Source: Perlabentimonas gracilis (lineage in GTDB: Bacteria > Bacteroidota > Bacteroidia > Bacteroidales > Tenuifilaceae). Taken from it: a DNA stretch of 64,000 nucleotides. The DNA lies in NCBI RefSeq assembly GCF_011174675.1, contig NZ_JAANIG010000001.1, positions 1 through 64,000 on the forward strand, read 5' to 3'. A program made the position numbers and the translations under genes. Below the pieces are notes generated by a model that was given only the letters and a program-made list of their open reading frames with translations, had not been told where the DNA came from and did no database searches. Below are positions 27,155 through 37,441 of the stretch, piece by piece. The stretch's first letter is position 1. Every line of letters begins with the position of its first letter.

Positions 27155-28924
27155 TTAATTCTGGTCGGAACCAAATAGTAATATCCTGTCTCTTTGGGCT
27201 GCCGCTTCAGTCCATATGGTTGGCGTAATCTTCCAGTTTCCTGGGTTTTCGGGGGTGATTCGCCCTGTACGTTCTATCCACTTCATGAGGTAATTCCGCA
27301 TGTCGTGCGAGGAGATGTTTACAATGCGTTTCTGTATCTCATCATTGCTTAGCCCAACGCCATCGGTTAAATGACCTCCTCCGCCGGTTCCTCGGTACGA
27401 GTTAATGGCCACTCTGTAGGTATTGCTCAGGTCGAAAAGGCTACCGTCTTCCATTGATATGATTGTTATCCTTTGGCCAACAGGCTTGGTAACATCTACC
27501 TCGTAGTTAATACCAGCTGCTGAGTCGAAATTGTAGAAACTCGATTTAAGTAGAGCTCTGTCGTTCTGAAGTATTGGTTTGTTCGACCCATTGGTTCTGA
27601 ACAGAAGTAGGTGGTCGTCGGCTGAAGCCATTGTGTTGAGCCATAAACCGTAGGAATACTCTAGGTAGTCCTTTACCTCTTGCCCAGTAAGGTTCATTAT
27701 GTAAAGAAGATTTTCGTAGCTGTATAGTTTAAACAGATCGCGCACAAATACATTGCCTTGCTCAATGGTGGTGTTGAATGATAGTGGTGCCGCAAATGAG
27801 ATTTGGCTGTTGGATATTCCCAGCTGGGCAGCGTGTATAAGGTTAACAAAGGCCGATGGGCCAAAATACGCATCGCGCGAGGTAACCGGTGCGGTGAAGA
27901 TACCAATTCGTCTATCAACAAATTCCTCTACGTTACGTGTAAACGCTGAAAAAGTGCTTACAAAGTTTGGGTCGGGCATTAAGCCGTGCATAGGCACTAG
28001 CTTGCCGCTGGTCTTTTTGCTTACCACGTTGTCCTCTGCATCGAGCTTTACATTTACCGTAACATCTGCAACTAACCGAGCCCTGGCGCTGGGGTCGACA
28101 ATTAGCACAGAGTCGCCCTTCACATTGGCCACCTTGGTAACCAGTCTGTCGTGGTCATGCCCCACCATCACTACATCGAAACCTGGAACATGCTGGGCAA
28201 CTAGTGTCGATGCATTATCATTCATCGGTTTTTCGGGATCACCACCTTCGTAGGTTGCATCGTGCCCCGAGTGGAATACCCCAATAACCAAGTGCGGATT
28301 TTCCTTAGTCTGTATAGTGTCCATCCACATGGTAGCTGCCTCAACCATATCGGTAAACTCCATGTTGGCCCACAGGTTTGGCGATAGCCATTTGGTTATG
28401 CCCGGTGTGGTTAGCCCCATTATGGCAATCCGGAGTCCACCCTTTTCAATTATGGTGTAGGGTTTAAAGTATGGCTTGCCAGTTCGTGTATCAATAATGT
28501 TGGCCGATAGCCATGGGAAGTCAAAGTCGTTAATAAGCTTATCGTAAACCCTGTGACCTGCCTCAATATCGTGGTTGCCTACCGTGGCTGCATCGTAATT
28601 CATAAAATTCATTACTTGCGACACCAAATGCTGCCCCGCAGTGTCAACATAGTTTGCATAGTAAACCGTGGGCTGTCCCTGCAAAATATCACCATTATCG
28701 AGTAAGATTACGTGCTGCTCATCGTTATCTCTCTGCTTCTTCACGTAGGTGTATACATGGGCTAGGCCGTAATCTATAGCAGTGTTGTTAATGTAATCAA
28801 AGGGGAAAAGCACTCCGTGCACATCCGAAGTTTGGATAATCTTTACATTCACTTCCCTTTGTGCCAGTGATGAGAAAGCAATGGTAAGTAGAATAATGCT
28901 TTGAAGAATTACTCGATGAATCAT
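27155..28924 (-). CDS. Secreted 5'-nucleotidase / 2',3'-cyclic phosphodiesterase family protein
   Basis: The frame opens with a TTG at 28942, but the ATG at 28924 starts a good signal peptide (MIHRVILQSIILLTIAFSSL), giving 589 residues. The N-terminal metallophosphatase domain shows 'TSDVHGVLFPF', 'DNGDILQGQP', 'GNHDIEAGH' and 'VGHDHDR', the dinuclear metal ligands. The C-terminal nucleotidase domain has 'NSYRGTGGGGHL'. Such enzymes release nucleosides from nucleotides in the periplasm for uptake. It probably forms an operon with queE. Substrate range (5'-NMP or cyclic 2',3'-NMP) is not resolved. Confidence 0.88.
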   Translation of the reverse strand: MIHRVILQSIILLTIAFSSLAQREVNVKIIQTSDVHGVLFPFDYINNTAIDYGLAHVYTYVKKQRDNDEQHVILLDNGDILQGQPTVYYANYVDTAGQHLVSQVMNFMNYDAATVGNHDIEAGHRVYDKLINDFDFPWLSANIIDTRTGKPYFKPYTIIEKGGLRIAIMGLTTPGITKWLSPNLWANMEFTDMVEAATMWMDTIQTKENPHLVIGVFHSGHDATYEGGDPEKPMNDNASTLVAQHVPGFDVVMVGHDHDRLVTKVANVKGDSVLIVDPSARARLVADVTVNVKLDAEDNVVSKKTSGKLVPMHGLMPDPNFVSTFSAFTRNVEEFVDRRIGIFTAPVTSRDAYFGPSAFVNLIHAAQLGISNSQISFAAPLSFNTTIEQGNVFVRDLFKLYSYENLLYIMNLTGQEVKDYLEYSYGLWLNTMASADDHLLLFRTNGSNKPILQNDRALLKSSFYNFDSAAGINYEVDVTKPVGQRITIISMEDGSLFDLSNTYRVAINSYRGTGGGGHLTDGVGLSNDEIQKRIVNISSHDMRNYLMKWIERTGRITPENPGNWKITPTIWTEAAAQRDRILLFGSDQN

Positions 28925-28939
28925 AGGTGGAATTTGTTT

Positions 28940-28947
28940 CAAATATA
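28940..28947 (-). promoter_or_regulatory. Candidate -7 box for the nucleotidase-queE operon
   Basis: Minus-strand TATATTTG, an exact TAnnTTTG, only about 15 bases before the ATG at 28924. This implies a very short leader and argues against the earlier TTG start. Confidence 0.45.
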
Positions 28948-29101
28948 TTTTATAGTTGTTTGATGCTTCACGTTTTGAAAAGCTACATGTGGCAAAGCAA
29001 AAAATATGCCGTTGCCTCCATTCCGTTCATGCTCCGCAATGTTAACAATATTTGCTGATATTGGTTTGTTAGCATATGCTAAATAAACGGTGAATATTTG
29101 T

Positions 29102-29109
29102 TAAATTTG
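29102..29109 (+). promoter_or_regulatory. Candidate -7 box for the Crp-family gene
   Basis: TAAATTTG, an exact TAnnTTTG, 13 bases before the first ATG. It would give an almost leaderless mRNA. Confidence 0.4.
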
Positions 29110-29122
29110 TTGATGTTTCAGA

Positions 29123-29716
29123 ATGCTGGGTATGACTAAAGATAGATATAAACAGTTAGTGCAATTTGTTTCTCGATATGTAGATATATCGGAAAGTGAA
29201 TTTTACGTCATTGTTCCCTTAATTGAGATAGTCTCTCTGCGAAAGGGTGAGGTTTTTATTGCCGAAGGTGAAGTAGCCAGCAGAATAGCCTTTACCAATA
29301 GAGGGTACCTTAGGGTGTGCTATAACCATGATGGCGATGAGATTACCCGCGATATCACCCCATTACATTCCTTTGCCACTGCATTGCCCAGCTTTATAAC
29401 GCAAACCCCTTCGTACGAGATTATTAGCGCCATAACCGATTGCGAACTATTCGTTGTAAGTAAATTCGACTTGGATAATCTTTACGATAATTATCCTAAA
29501 TGGGAGCGTTTAGGCCGTAGAATTATTGAGGATATGTTTGTTGAGGCACAGCATAGGTTGTACCTATTTATCACCGAAACGGCCGAGGTGCGGTACAAGC
29601 AGCTGCTTGAGCAGCACCCCGATATGCTAAGGGAGGTTCCCTTAAAGTACATTGCCGACTTTTTGGGGATTAAAATCCAATCGTTAAGCCGACTGAGGCG
29701 AACGCTTGAGTGGTAG
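29123..29716 (+). CDS. Crp/Fnr-family transcriptional regulator
   Basis: A 197-residue protein. The N-terminal cyclic-nucleotide-binding-like beta roll includes 'VSLRKGEVFIAEGEVASRIAF', with the usual glycine positions, and a long dimerisation helix. The C-terminal winged helix is short ('VPLKYIADFLGIKIQSLSRLRRTL'), as in many Bacteroidota Crp relatives. No cysteine cluster for Fe-S binding is present, so it is not an Fnr oxygen sensor of the classical kind. A second ATG at 29132 is possible. Converges with DUF2851 with only 11 bases between stops. Effector unknown. Confidence 0.85.
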   Translation: MLGMTKDRYKQLVQFVSRYVDISESEFYVIVPLIEIVSLRKGEVFIAEGEVASRIAFTNRGYLRVCYNHDGDEITRDITPLHSFATALPSFITQTPSYEIISAITDCELFVVSKFDLDNLYDNYPKWERLGRRIIEDMFVEAQHRLYLFITETAEVRYKQLLEQHPDMLREVPLKYIADFLGIKIQSLSRLRRTLEW

Positions 29717-29727
29717 CCAGCCTTATG

Positions 29728-31017
29728 CTAAAGGCTTCCATCCGATTTTTTCAGCAGTACACTCGCACCAACTTTGCAGTATAGGCATTTACGCTTATCG
29801 CAGTACTGCGATTTAAGCTGTACCATAGCTTGGCTAAAGAGGGCACTATCGGCAGCTATTACTAGGTTTGCGAATCCTTGCACAGTACTGTTTTTCTCAG
29901 CGGGCATTTCGTCAAGTAAACCAAGCGCCTTATCCTTTAATGCTTGGTTTCCCCGTGCATCGCCATAGGCAAACATGAAGGGAACAACCGTGTTGAGCGT
30001 AACGGTGGCAATGGCCGATTTTCCTAGCAACTTACTTTTAGCAGCCGATTCTTTGCCGAAAGTGTAATGTGTATGCCAGTAGCTTGAGCATTCTGTTCTT
30101 AGCAAATCTGTTAGGTCAGTAATTTTTTCTATCTCGATGCATTTAGAGAAAAGCCCATAGGACTTATGGATTAAGCTGGCGAGCTGAGCAATTCTAATGG
30201 TTGGGAATGCCATGGGCCTTAGCCGCATAAATTTCCACAAATGGTGGGGTATGGGGGTTAGCGAATGTGCCTTGCGGAGGTATTCATATTCCTTTTGCAA
30301 CGATTGGTAGTACGTGTCGTTTAGGTTGTCGGGTTCTTGTAGCATACCCGCCTGACCAAACAGTAGCGCCTCCAAGCTAAGCAAGTTGTTCCTAATCTTT
30401 GCCAATATTTTAAGAGGTATCGATTTGGCCAACAGTTCAAAGGGCAAGGCGTTTATTTTTAGCCCAAAGCTGCGCGCCATCGAAATGTAAAAAGCCTCCT
30501 CCCAACTTCCGTTAAGTTCGCTTACCCAGTTATTTACCTGCTCCGTTTTTTGCTCGAGCCTTTCGGCTGCCAATGCAGCAAGCCACATTCGTAAAGGTAA
30601 TTCGCCATAGGAGCTGATGTTTTTGGCACACGGAATCCAACCCTCGTTGGCAACCAAGCGCTGTAACTCCCATTCAAGGTCGTTCGGATAATCAATAGTG
30701 GCGGTTTTCACCTTATTCCCTTTGCTGTTGAAAACAGCAACGTCGTTATTGGCCACAATGTGTAGAATTACTGAATCGTAGGCGGCATCGTTTTGATGCC
30801 CATGCTTATTCCAATCCGATGCGTTAATATGAATCTCCACATTCCCGGCCCAAAGGGTGTTGCCAATTCTAATTTTTGCGTTAAAAAAATCGGGACCCGA
30901 GTCGAAGTTGTGCTCACCGGGCGAAATCACCTCAAGCCTCTCATTATCGCTAAGCAATAGTTGCCGTGGAATGAAGTTAATATGTTTCCAAACGAAATGC
31001 AGAATATCCTCAGTCAT
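29728..31017 (-). CDS. DUF2851 family protein
   Basis: A 429-residue protein. The N-terminal 'MTEDILHFVWKHINF', 'ISPGEHNFDSGPDFFNAKI' and 'WAGNVEIHINASDWNKHGH' are the defining segments of DUF2851, which is widespread in Bacteroidota. The domain resembles nuclease-type folds by its 'GPDF..A.I....W.G.VE.H' pattern, but catalytic activity is not established. The gene stands alone on its strand, convergent with the Crp-family gene. Confidence 0.8.
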   Translation of the reverse strand: MTEDILHFVWKHINFIPRQLLLSDNERLEVISPGEHNFDSGPDFFNAKIRIGNTLWAGNVEIHINASDWNKHGHQNDAAYDSVILHIVANNDVAVFNSKGNKVKTATIDYPNDLEWELQRLVANEGWIPCAKNISSYGELPLRMWLAALAAERLEQKTEQVNNWVSELNGSWEEAFYISMARSFGLKINALPFELLAKSIPLKILAKIRNNLLSLEALLFGQAGMLQEPDNLNDTYYQSLQKEYEYLRKAHSLTPIPHHLWKFMRLRPMAFPTIRIAQLASLIHKSYGLFSKCIEIEKITDLTDLLRTECSSYWHTHYTFGKESAAKSKLLGKSAIATVTLNTVVPFMFAYGDARGNQALKDKALGLLDEMPAEKNSTVQGFANLVIAADSALFSQAMVQLKSQYCDKRKCLYCKVGASVLLKKSDGSL

Positions 31018-31107
31018 AGATTTTTATTTCGAAATTATAGAAAAATGCATTGCAGGGAACAATAAGACCCGATAAATTTTAATTTTGCTTCCCTATTCAA
31101 GTGTATT

Positions 31108-31182
31108 CGGGGTGTAGCGCAGTCCGGTTAGCGCGCGTCGTTCGGGACGACGAGGTCGTGAGTTCGAATCTCACCACCCCGA
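31108..31182 (+). tRNA. tRNA-Pro (anticodon CGG)
   Basis: A full cloverleaf can be drawn. The acceptor stem pairs CGGGGTG with CACCCCG. The D arm is GCGC...GCGC. The anticodon stem CGTCG/CGACG encloses loop TTCGGGA, giving anticodon CGG. The T arm is GTGAG-TTCGAAT-CTCAC, with discriminator A at 31182. The 3' CCA is not encoded, as is common in Bacteroidota. It reads proline codon CCG. Confidence 0.93.
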
Positions 31183-33689
<2,507 letters not shown>

Positions 33690-33706
33690 ACGTGAATATC
33701 ATTGTT

Positions 33707-33737
33707 GAGCCGAGGCTATTGCTTCGGCTCTTTTTTT
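33707..33737 (+). terminator. Rho-independent terminator of katG
   Basis: Stem GAGCCGAGGC/GCTTCGGCTC with one G-U pair and a 4-base loop, followed by seven T residues. Confidence 0.85.
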
Positions 33738-33888
33738 AAATTCCAATGCTTGTTTGCTTCCATTTTAGGGGGCGTTCCATATTGTACAAAAATACTAGTA
33801 GCAATCTTTCTACACAACAAATTGGGGATGGCCACGAAGTATTACCCTAGCTACATCTACTTATGTTTTGCCCCGGATATTAGGGTGA

Positions 33889-36216
33889 TTAAACCATTAT
33901 TCCAAGAATGGTCACATCGTCGGTTTGCTCAAAGCGCGATCCGCCAAAGCCTATCCATGTGTCAAAGTTGGCCTCAAGTTCCTCTCCCTGTTTCGGCATA
34001 GGGTAATCTGATGTTTGCGACATCAAGCGTTTAAAAGCGCTGTACATATTGAATTTTTTACCCTCGGGGCCTCCAAACTGGTCGGCGTAGCCATCGGAAA
34101 AGAGGAAAACCCTATCGCCAGGCTCCAGCGTAATGGTGTGGTTGGTGAAAGGTGCCATTTTAATATGAGCAGCCACGGGCATAAAATCAGGTTTAAACTC
34201 TTGGATGTTGGGGTACTCCCTATCCATGGGGATGTGTGGAGTATTATTCCGTGCAACCCATAAAGGGTTGTTTGCACCAGCCCATTTACACTCTTTGGTT
34301 TGGGTGTTGATTGCAATAAGGCTCATCTCCATTCCATCGCGGTGCGTGCCGGATTGGTTAGTTTGCTTTAGCGAACTTATCACATGTGTTCTTAGTTCGT
34401 TTAAAATGCTTGCAGGATCGATTACATTGTTTTTTACAACAATCTCGTTGAGGAACGAAACCCCAAGCATGCTCATGAGCGCCCCCGGAACGCCATGGCC
34501 GGTGCAGTCGGCCACGGTGGCAATAAGCCAGTTGTCTTTTAGTGTGGCCCAGTAAAAGTCGCCCGAAACAACATCCTTGGCCCGATACATAATAAAGTAT
34601 GAGGTTTCACCCAAACCAGCCTTTTTAAATATGGCGTTAAGGTCTGGTAGTACGGCATTCTGAATAAACTGGGCGTATCGAATGGAGTCGTTTATGTTAT
34701 CGCGTTGCTTCTCTAGAATGTTTCTGCGTTCTATAGCTATAAGGTATAGCTGTTCAATCTCCTTGCGCTGTGCATCAATCTCGTCTAGCTGTGCCTGTAT
34801 CTCTTCCTTTTGTTGTAATATTTCCTCGTTCTGAATTGTGAGCCGTTGATTGTCCCTTTTCTTGCGCCGTAGGTATAGGAACAGTAGGATTCCGTAGCCA
34901 AGCAGAAGCGCAATTAAAATTGTGGACGAAATGATTGCAATTCTCTGGTTTTCAATTCGTCTTTGAAAAAGTAGGTTTTCCTTCTCTATGTTGTCAATCT
35001 GTAGCTGCTTCTTCTCAGCCTCGTATTTCGCAACGGTTTCTGCAATGGCATCTGCTTTATCCTTGCTAAAGATTTCTTTCTGAACCTCGCTGTAGCTGTT
35101 GGCGTAATCAAGAGCTTGCTTGTAGTTCCCCAGCTTAGAATAGGCGATGTTTAAGTAGCCAAGGGATTCAAGTTGATATGGGAGTGCGCCAATCGATTTG
35201 GCAATACTGTTCGACTCCTTTGCATAATCTACCGCTCGGTTAAGGTACATCCTAGCATTCGCTTTGTTCTCGGGTTTTTCTGCAAGCAAAATGTTTAGGT
35301 ATGCGATATTCCCATTCACCATGGCCAGCCCATTCTGATCCTTTGTGCTGGTGTAAACCTCAAACGACTTTTGAAAGTATGCTATTGCTTCCTCAAATTC
35401 CTCATTGGTGGCGTACACAATGGCAATGTTGTTGTATGCTTGGGCAACACCATTGGGGTCGTTCAGATCCAGCTTAATGTCCAACGAGTTTTTGTAGTAC
35501 CCAATAGACTTTTCGTTATCCTCCTTATGCCAATAAACAATACCGATATTGTTGTAGGCATACGATATGGCTCGCTTGATGTTATGCAAATCTATGCTGT
35601 CGGTTGTTTCGTTTAGTATAACTTTAAGTCTTTCAGCCGATTCCAAGTGAAAATCAAGCGCTTGGTCAAAATCCTCCAACTCCTTATACACACTGCCAAT
35701 GTTATTGAAGCACTCGGCTACCCCCATGGGGTTGGTTATCTTTTCGTAAAGGCTAAGCGATTTGTAGTAAAACTCAAGCGAAGAGTCAAGGTTACCCATC
35801 CGGAAAAAGATGTTGCCTATGTTCATGTAGCATTGGGCAATTTTTACGGAGTCCCTTAGTGAGTTGTACATAGTACAAACCTCTTGTTGTGTCACAAGTG
35901 ATTCCTCAAAACGACCAAGAAATCTATACGATTGGGCAATTCGATGGAGTCCATCGGCTCGTCGTTGATAAAAAATTACAGTATCCAGTTCCGATGATAG
36001 AGCCAACTTCCATCCCTTATTGAAAAGAATTGCTGATGAATCTGGATCTGAGCTAGCTAATGCCTCTCCCATTTCGAACATGATAATTGCTCGCATGGAG
36101 TTGGTAGTCGTTTTATCTAGCAACAGCTTTAACGAATCAACATTGGGCTGTGCATAGATGTATATCGACACCAAAAGGAATCCTGCTAAGGCTAAAATGT
36201 TTTTTACTCTCTTCAA
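33889..36216 (-). CDS. TPR-sensor protein with SpoIIE phosphatase output
   Basis: A 775-residue protein. Signal peptide (LALAGFLLVSIYIYAQ), then about seven tetratricopeptide repeats (for example 'AQCYMNIGNIFFRMGNLDSS', 'AYNNIGIVYWHKEDNEKS'). A transmembrane helix ('IISSTILIALLLGYGILLFL') and a Gln/Glu-rich coiled coil lead to a SpoIIE PP2C-like phosphatase with 'AKDVVSGDFYWA', 'DCTGHGVPGALMSM' and 'LFSDGYADQ'. The catalytic half closely parallels the propeller-SpoIIE protein at 6338-9667, with a different sensing part. It is monocistronic, divergent from the MBL-fold gene. The phosphoprotein target is not nearby. Confidence 0.88.
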   Translation of the reverse strand: MKRVKNILALAGFLLVSIYIYAQPNVDSLKLLLDKTTTNSMRAIIMFEMGEALASSDPDSSAILFNKGWKLALSSELDTVIFYQRRADGLHRIAQSYRFLGRFEESLVTQQEVCTMYNSLRDSVKIAQCYMNIGNIFFRMGNLDSSLEFYYKSLSLYEKITNPMGVAECFNNIGSVYKELEDFDQALDFHLESAERLKVILNETTDSIDLHNIKRAISYAYNNIGIVYWHKEDNEKSIGYYKNSLDIKLDLNDPNGVAQAYNNIAIVYATNEEFEEAIAYFQKSFEVYTSTKDQNGLAMVNGNIAYLNILLAEKPENKANARMYLNRAVDYAKESNSIAKSIGALPYQLESLGYLNIAYSKLGNYKQALDYANSYSEVQKEIFSKDKADAIAETVAKYEAEKKQLQIDNIEKENLLFQRRIENQRIAIISSTILIALLLGYGILLFLYLRRKKRDNQRLTIQNEEILQQKEEIQAQLDEIDAQRKEIEQLYLIAIERRNILEKQRDNINDSIRYAQFIQNAVLPDLNAIFKKAGLGETSYFIMYRAKDVVSGDFYWATLKDNWLIATVADCTGHGVPGALMSMLGVSFLNEIVVKNNVIDPASILNELRTHVISSLKQTNQSGTHRDGMEMSLIAINTQTKECKWAGANNPLWVARNNTPHIPMDREYPNIQEFKPDFMPVAAHIKMAPFTNHTITLEPGDRVFLFSDGYADQFGGPEGKKFNMYSAFKRLMSQTSDYPMPKQGEELEANFDTWIGFGGSRFEQTDDVTILGIMV

Positions 36217-36274
36217 GGTCTTGCTGTGTTAGTAATGAGCGGTCTGTTAGGAGTTTAATTCGTAATGCAATTCA

Positions 36275-36282
36275 CAAATATA
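36275..36282 (-). promoter_or_regulatory. Candidate -7 box for the TPR-SpoIIE gene
   Basis: Minus-strand TATATTTG, an exact TAnnTTTG, about 60 bases before the start codon. Confidence 0.5.
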
Positions 36283-36379
36283 ATTTTTTTAGTTGTTTAA
36301 TTAGGATAATAACCTGTTTATTGATGTGGTTTTTTGTGAACAAGTTGCTCATTATGCTGTTTTTAAAGATGATATAGTT

Positions 36380-36387
36380 TATATTTG
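36380..36387 (+). promoter_or_regulatory. Candidate -7 box for the MBL-fold gene
   Basis: TATATTTG, an exact TAnnTTTG, 70 bases before the ATG at 36457. It supports choosing that start rather than the upstream extension of the frame, which begins at 36385 inside this box. Confidence 0.5.
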
Positions 36388-36456
36388 TTCAATTCTTTTG
36401 GGTTAAGTTTAAACCGCTTAAGCAGTCTGTTACCAATATCCTTAAACAAATACATT

Positions 36457-37323
36457 ATGAGAAAGTTTATTGCTTTTGCATACCTTCTACTTCCTTTGTT
36501 TGCGTTGCCGCAGCAAGTGAAGACGCCAATTCCAGTGACTGAGGTTGCCCACAATGTTTATCGGCTATTTGTTAATAATGCCGTTGCTGTTGTTGCCTTT
36601 AAAGGTGACGAAGGATTGCTAATTGTTGATACGGGCTACGAGCGAACAGCTAACGATCTTAAGGAGAAGTTGTCGGAAGTATCAGAAAAACCCTTGCGTT
36701 ACATAGTGAATACGCATATCCATGGCGACCATACCGGGGGGAATCAGGCTCTTGGCAATGGGGTTGATATCATTTCTCACCAAAATGTTAGAGACTACCT
36801 ATCGAGGGATAAGGTTCAGGGCGAAAGGTCAATGCCTGCATTGCCAAAGTTTGCTCAACCCAATATCACCTTTACCGACAGGATGGAGTTGGAATTCAAT
36901 GGTCAGCTAATCCAGCTTATCCATTTACCCTCGGGGCATACAAATGGCGATATCATTCTGTATTTCCCCGAGAGCAATGTGCTAGTTGTGGGTGATTTGC
37001 TCTTTGCCAATAACTTCCCCTATGTTGATGTGGGAAATGGAGGGAATCCATTTAAGTATTTTGAGAATGTGGGGTGGATTATCGACAACTTTCCCAATGA
37101 TGCTGCCGTTGTTGGCGGGCATGGGCCAGTGTTTACCATCGAAGAGTATGGCAATTGGAAATCGAGTTTGGAGAAGACCTTCGATGTGCTTAGGGAGCAT
37201 AAACTAAATGGGCTAACTGCTGAGCAGATGAAGCAGCAGCGAGTTCTAAAAGAATGGGAATCCTTCGGTAAGTTTTTTATTACCGAGGATCGATGGATAG
37301 ATACACTTTTCCCTTTCTTGTAA
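36457..37323 (+). CDS. Secreted metallo-beta-lactamase-fold hydrolase
   Basis: The ATG at 36457 begins a signal peptide (MRKFIAFAYLLLPLFALPQQ), giving 288 residues. The metal-binding motif 'NTHIHGDHTGG' (HxHxDH), the histidine in 'HLPSGHTNGD', the aspartate in 'VVGDLLF' and the final histidine in 'VVGGHGP' are all in place, so two zinc ions can be bound. The sequence is of the broad MBL hydrolase type. True beta-lactamase activity cannot be claimed. It stands alone between its own promoter box and terminator. Confidence 0.82.
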   Translation: MRKFIAFAYLLLPLFALPQQVKTPIPVTEVAHNVYRLFVNNAVAVVAFKGDEGLLIVDTGYERTANDLKEKLSEVSEKPLRYIVNTHIHGDHTGGNQALGNGVDIISHQNVRDYLSRDKVQGERSMPALPKFAQPNITFTDRMELEFNGQLIQLIHLPSGHTNGDIILYFPESNVLVVGDLLFANNFPYVDVGNGGNPFKYFENVGWIIDNFPNDAAVVGGHGPVFTIEEYGNWKSSLEKTFDVLREHKLNGLTAEQMKQQRVLKEWESFGKFFITEDRWIDTLFPFL

Positions 37324-37342
37324 GTTCTACAAGCAGTATTTG

Positions 37343-37377
37343 ATAGCCGCAGCATCCGATGCTGTGGCTATTTTTTT
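37343..37377 (+). terminator. Rho-independent terminator
   Basis: 13-bp stem (ATAGCCGCAGCAT / ATGCTGTGGCTAT, one G-U pair) with a 3-base loop and seven T residues. Confidence 0.85.
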
Positions 37378-37441
37378 GTATATTGCAGTGAATTGTGCTT
37401 TTTACTTGTTGCCCCTAACCTAAACCATAAAACACAGCTGT

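Noticed and set aside
27753-28253. 166-codon open frame antisense to the 5'-nucleotidase gene
   Set aside because: It is a low-complexity Ser/Thr-rich translation that mirrors the codon pattern of the real gene and has no family features. Similar shadows lie opposite katG at 31988-32461.
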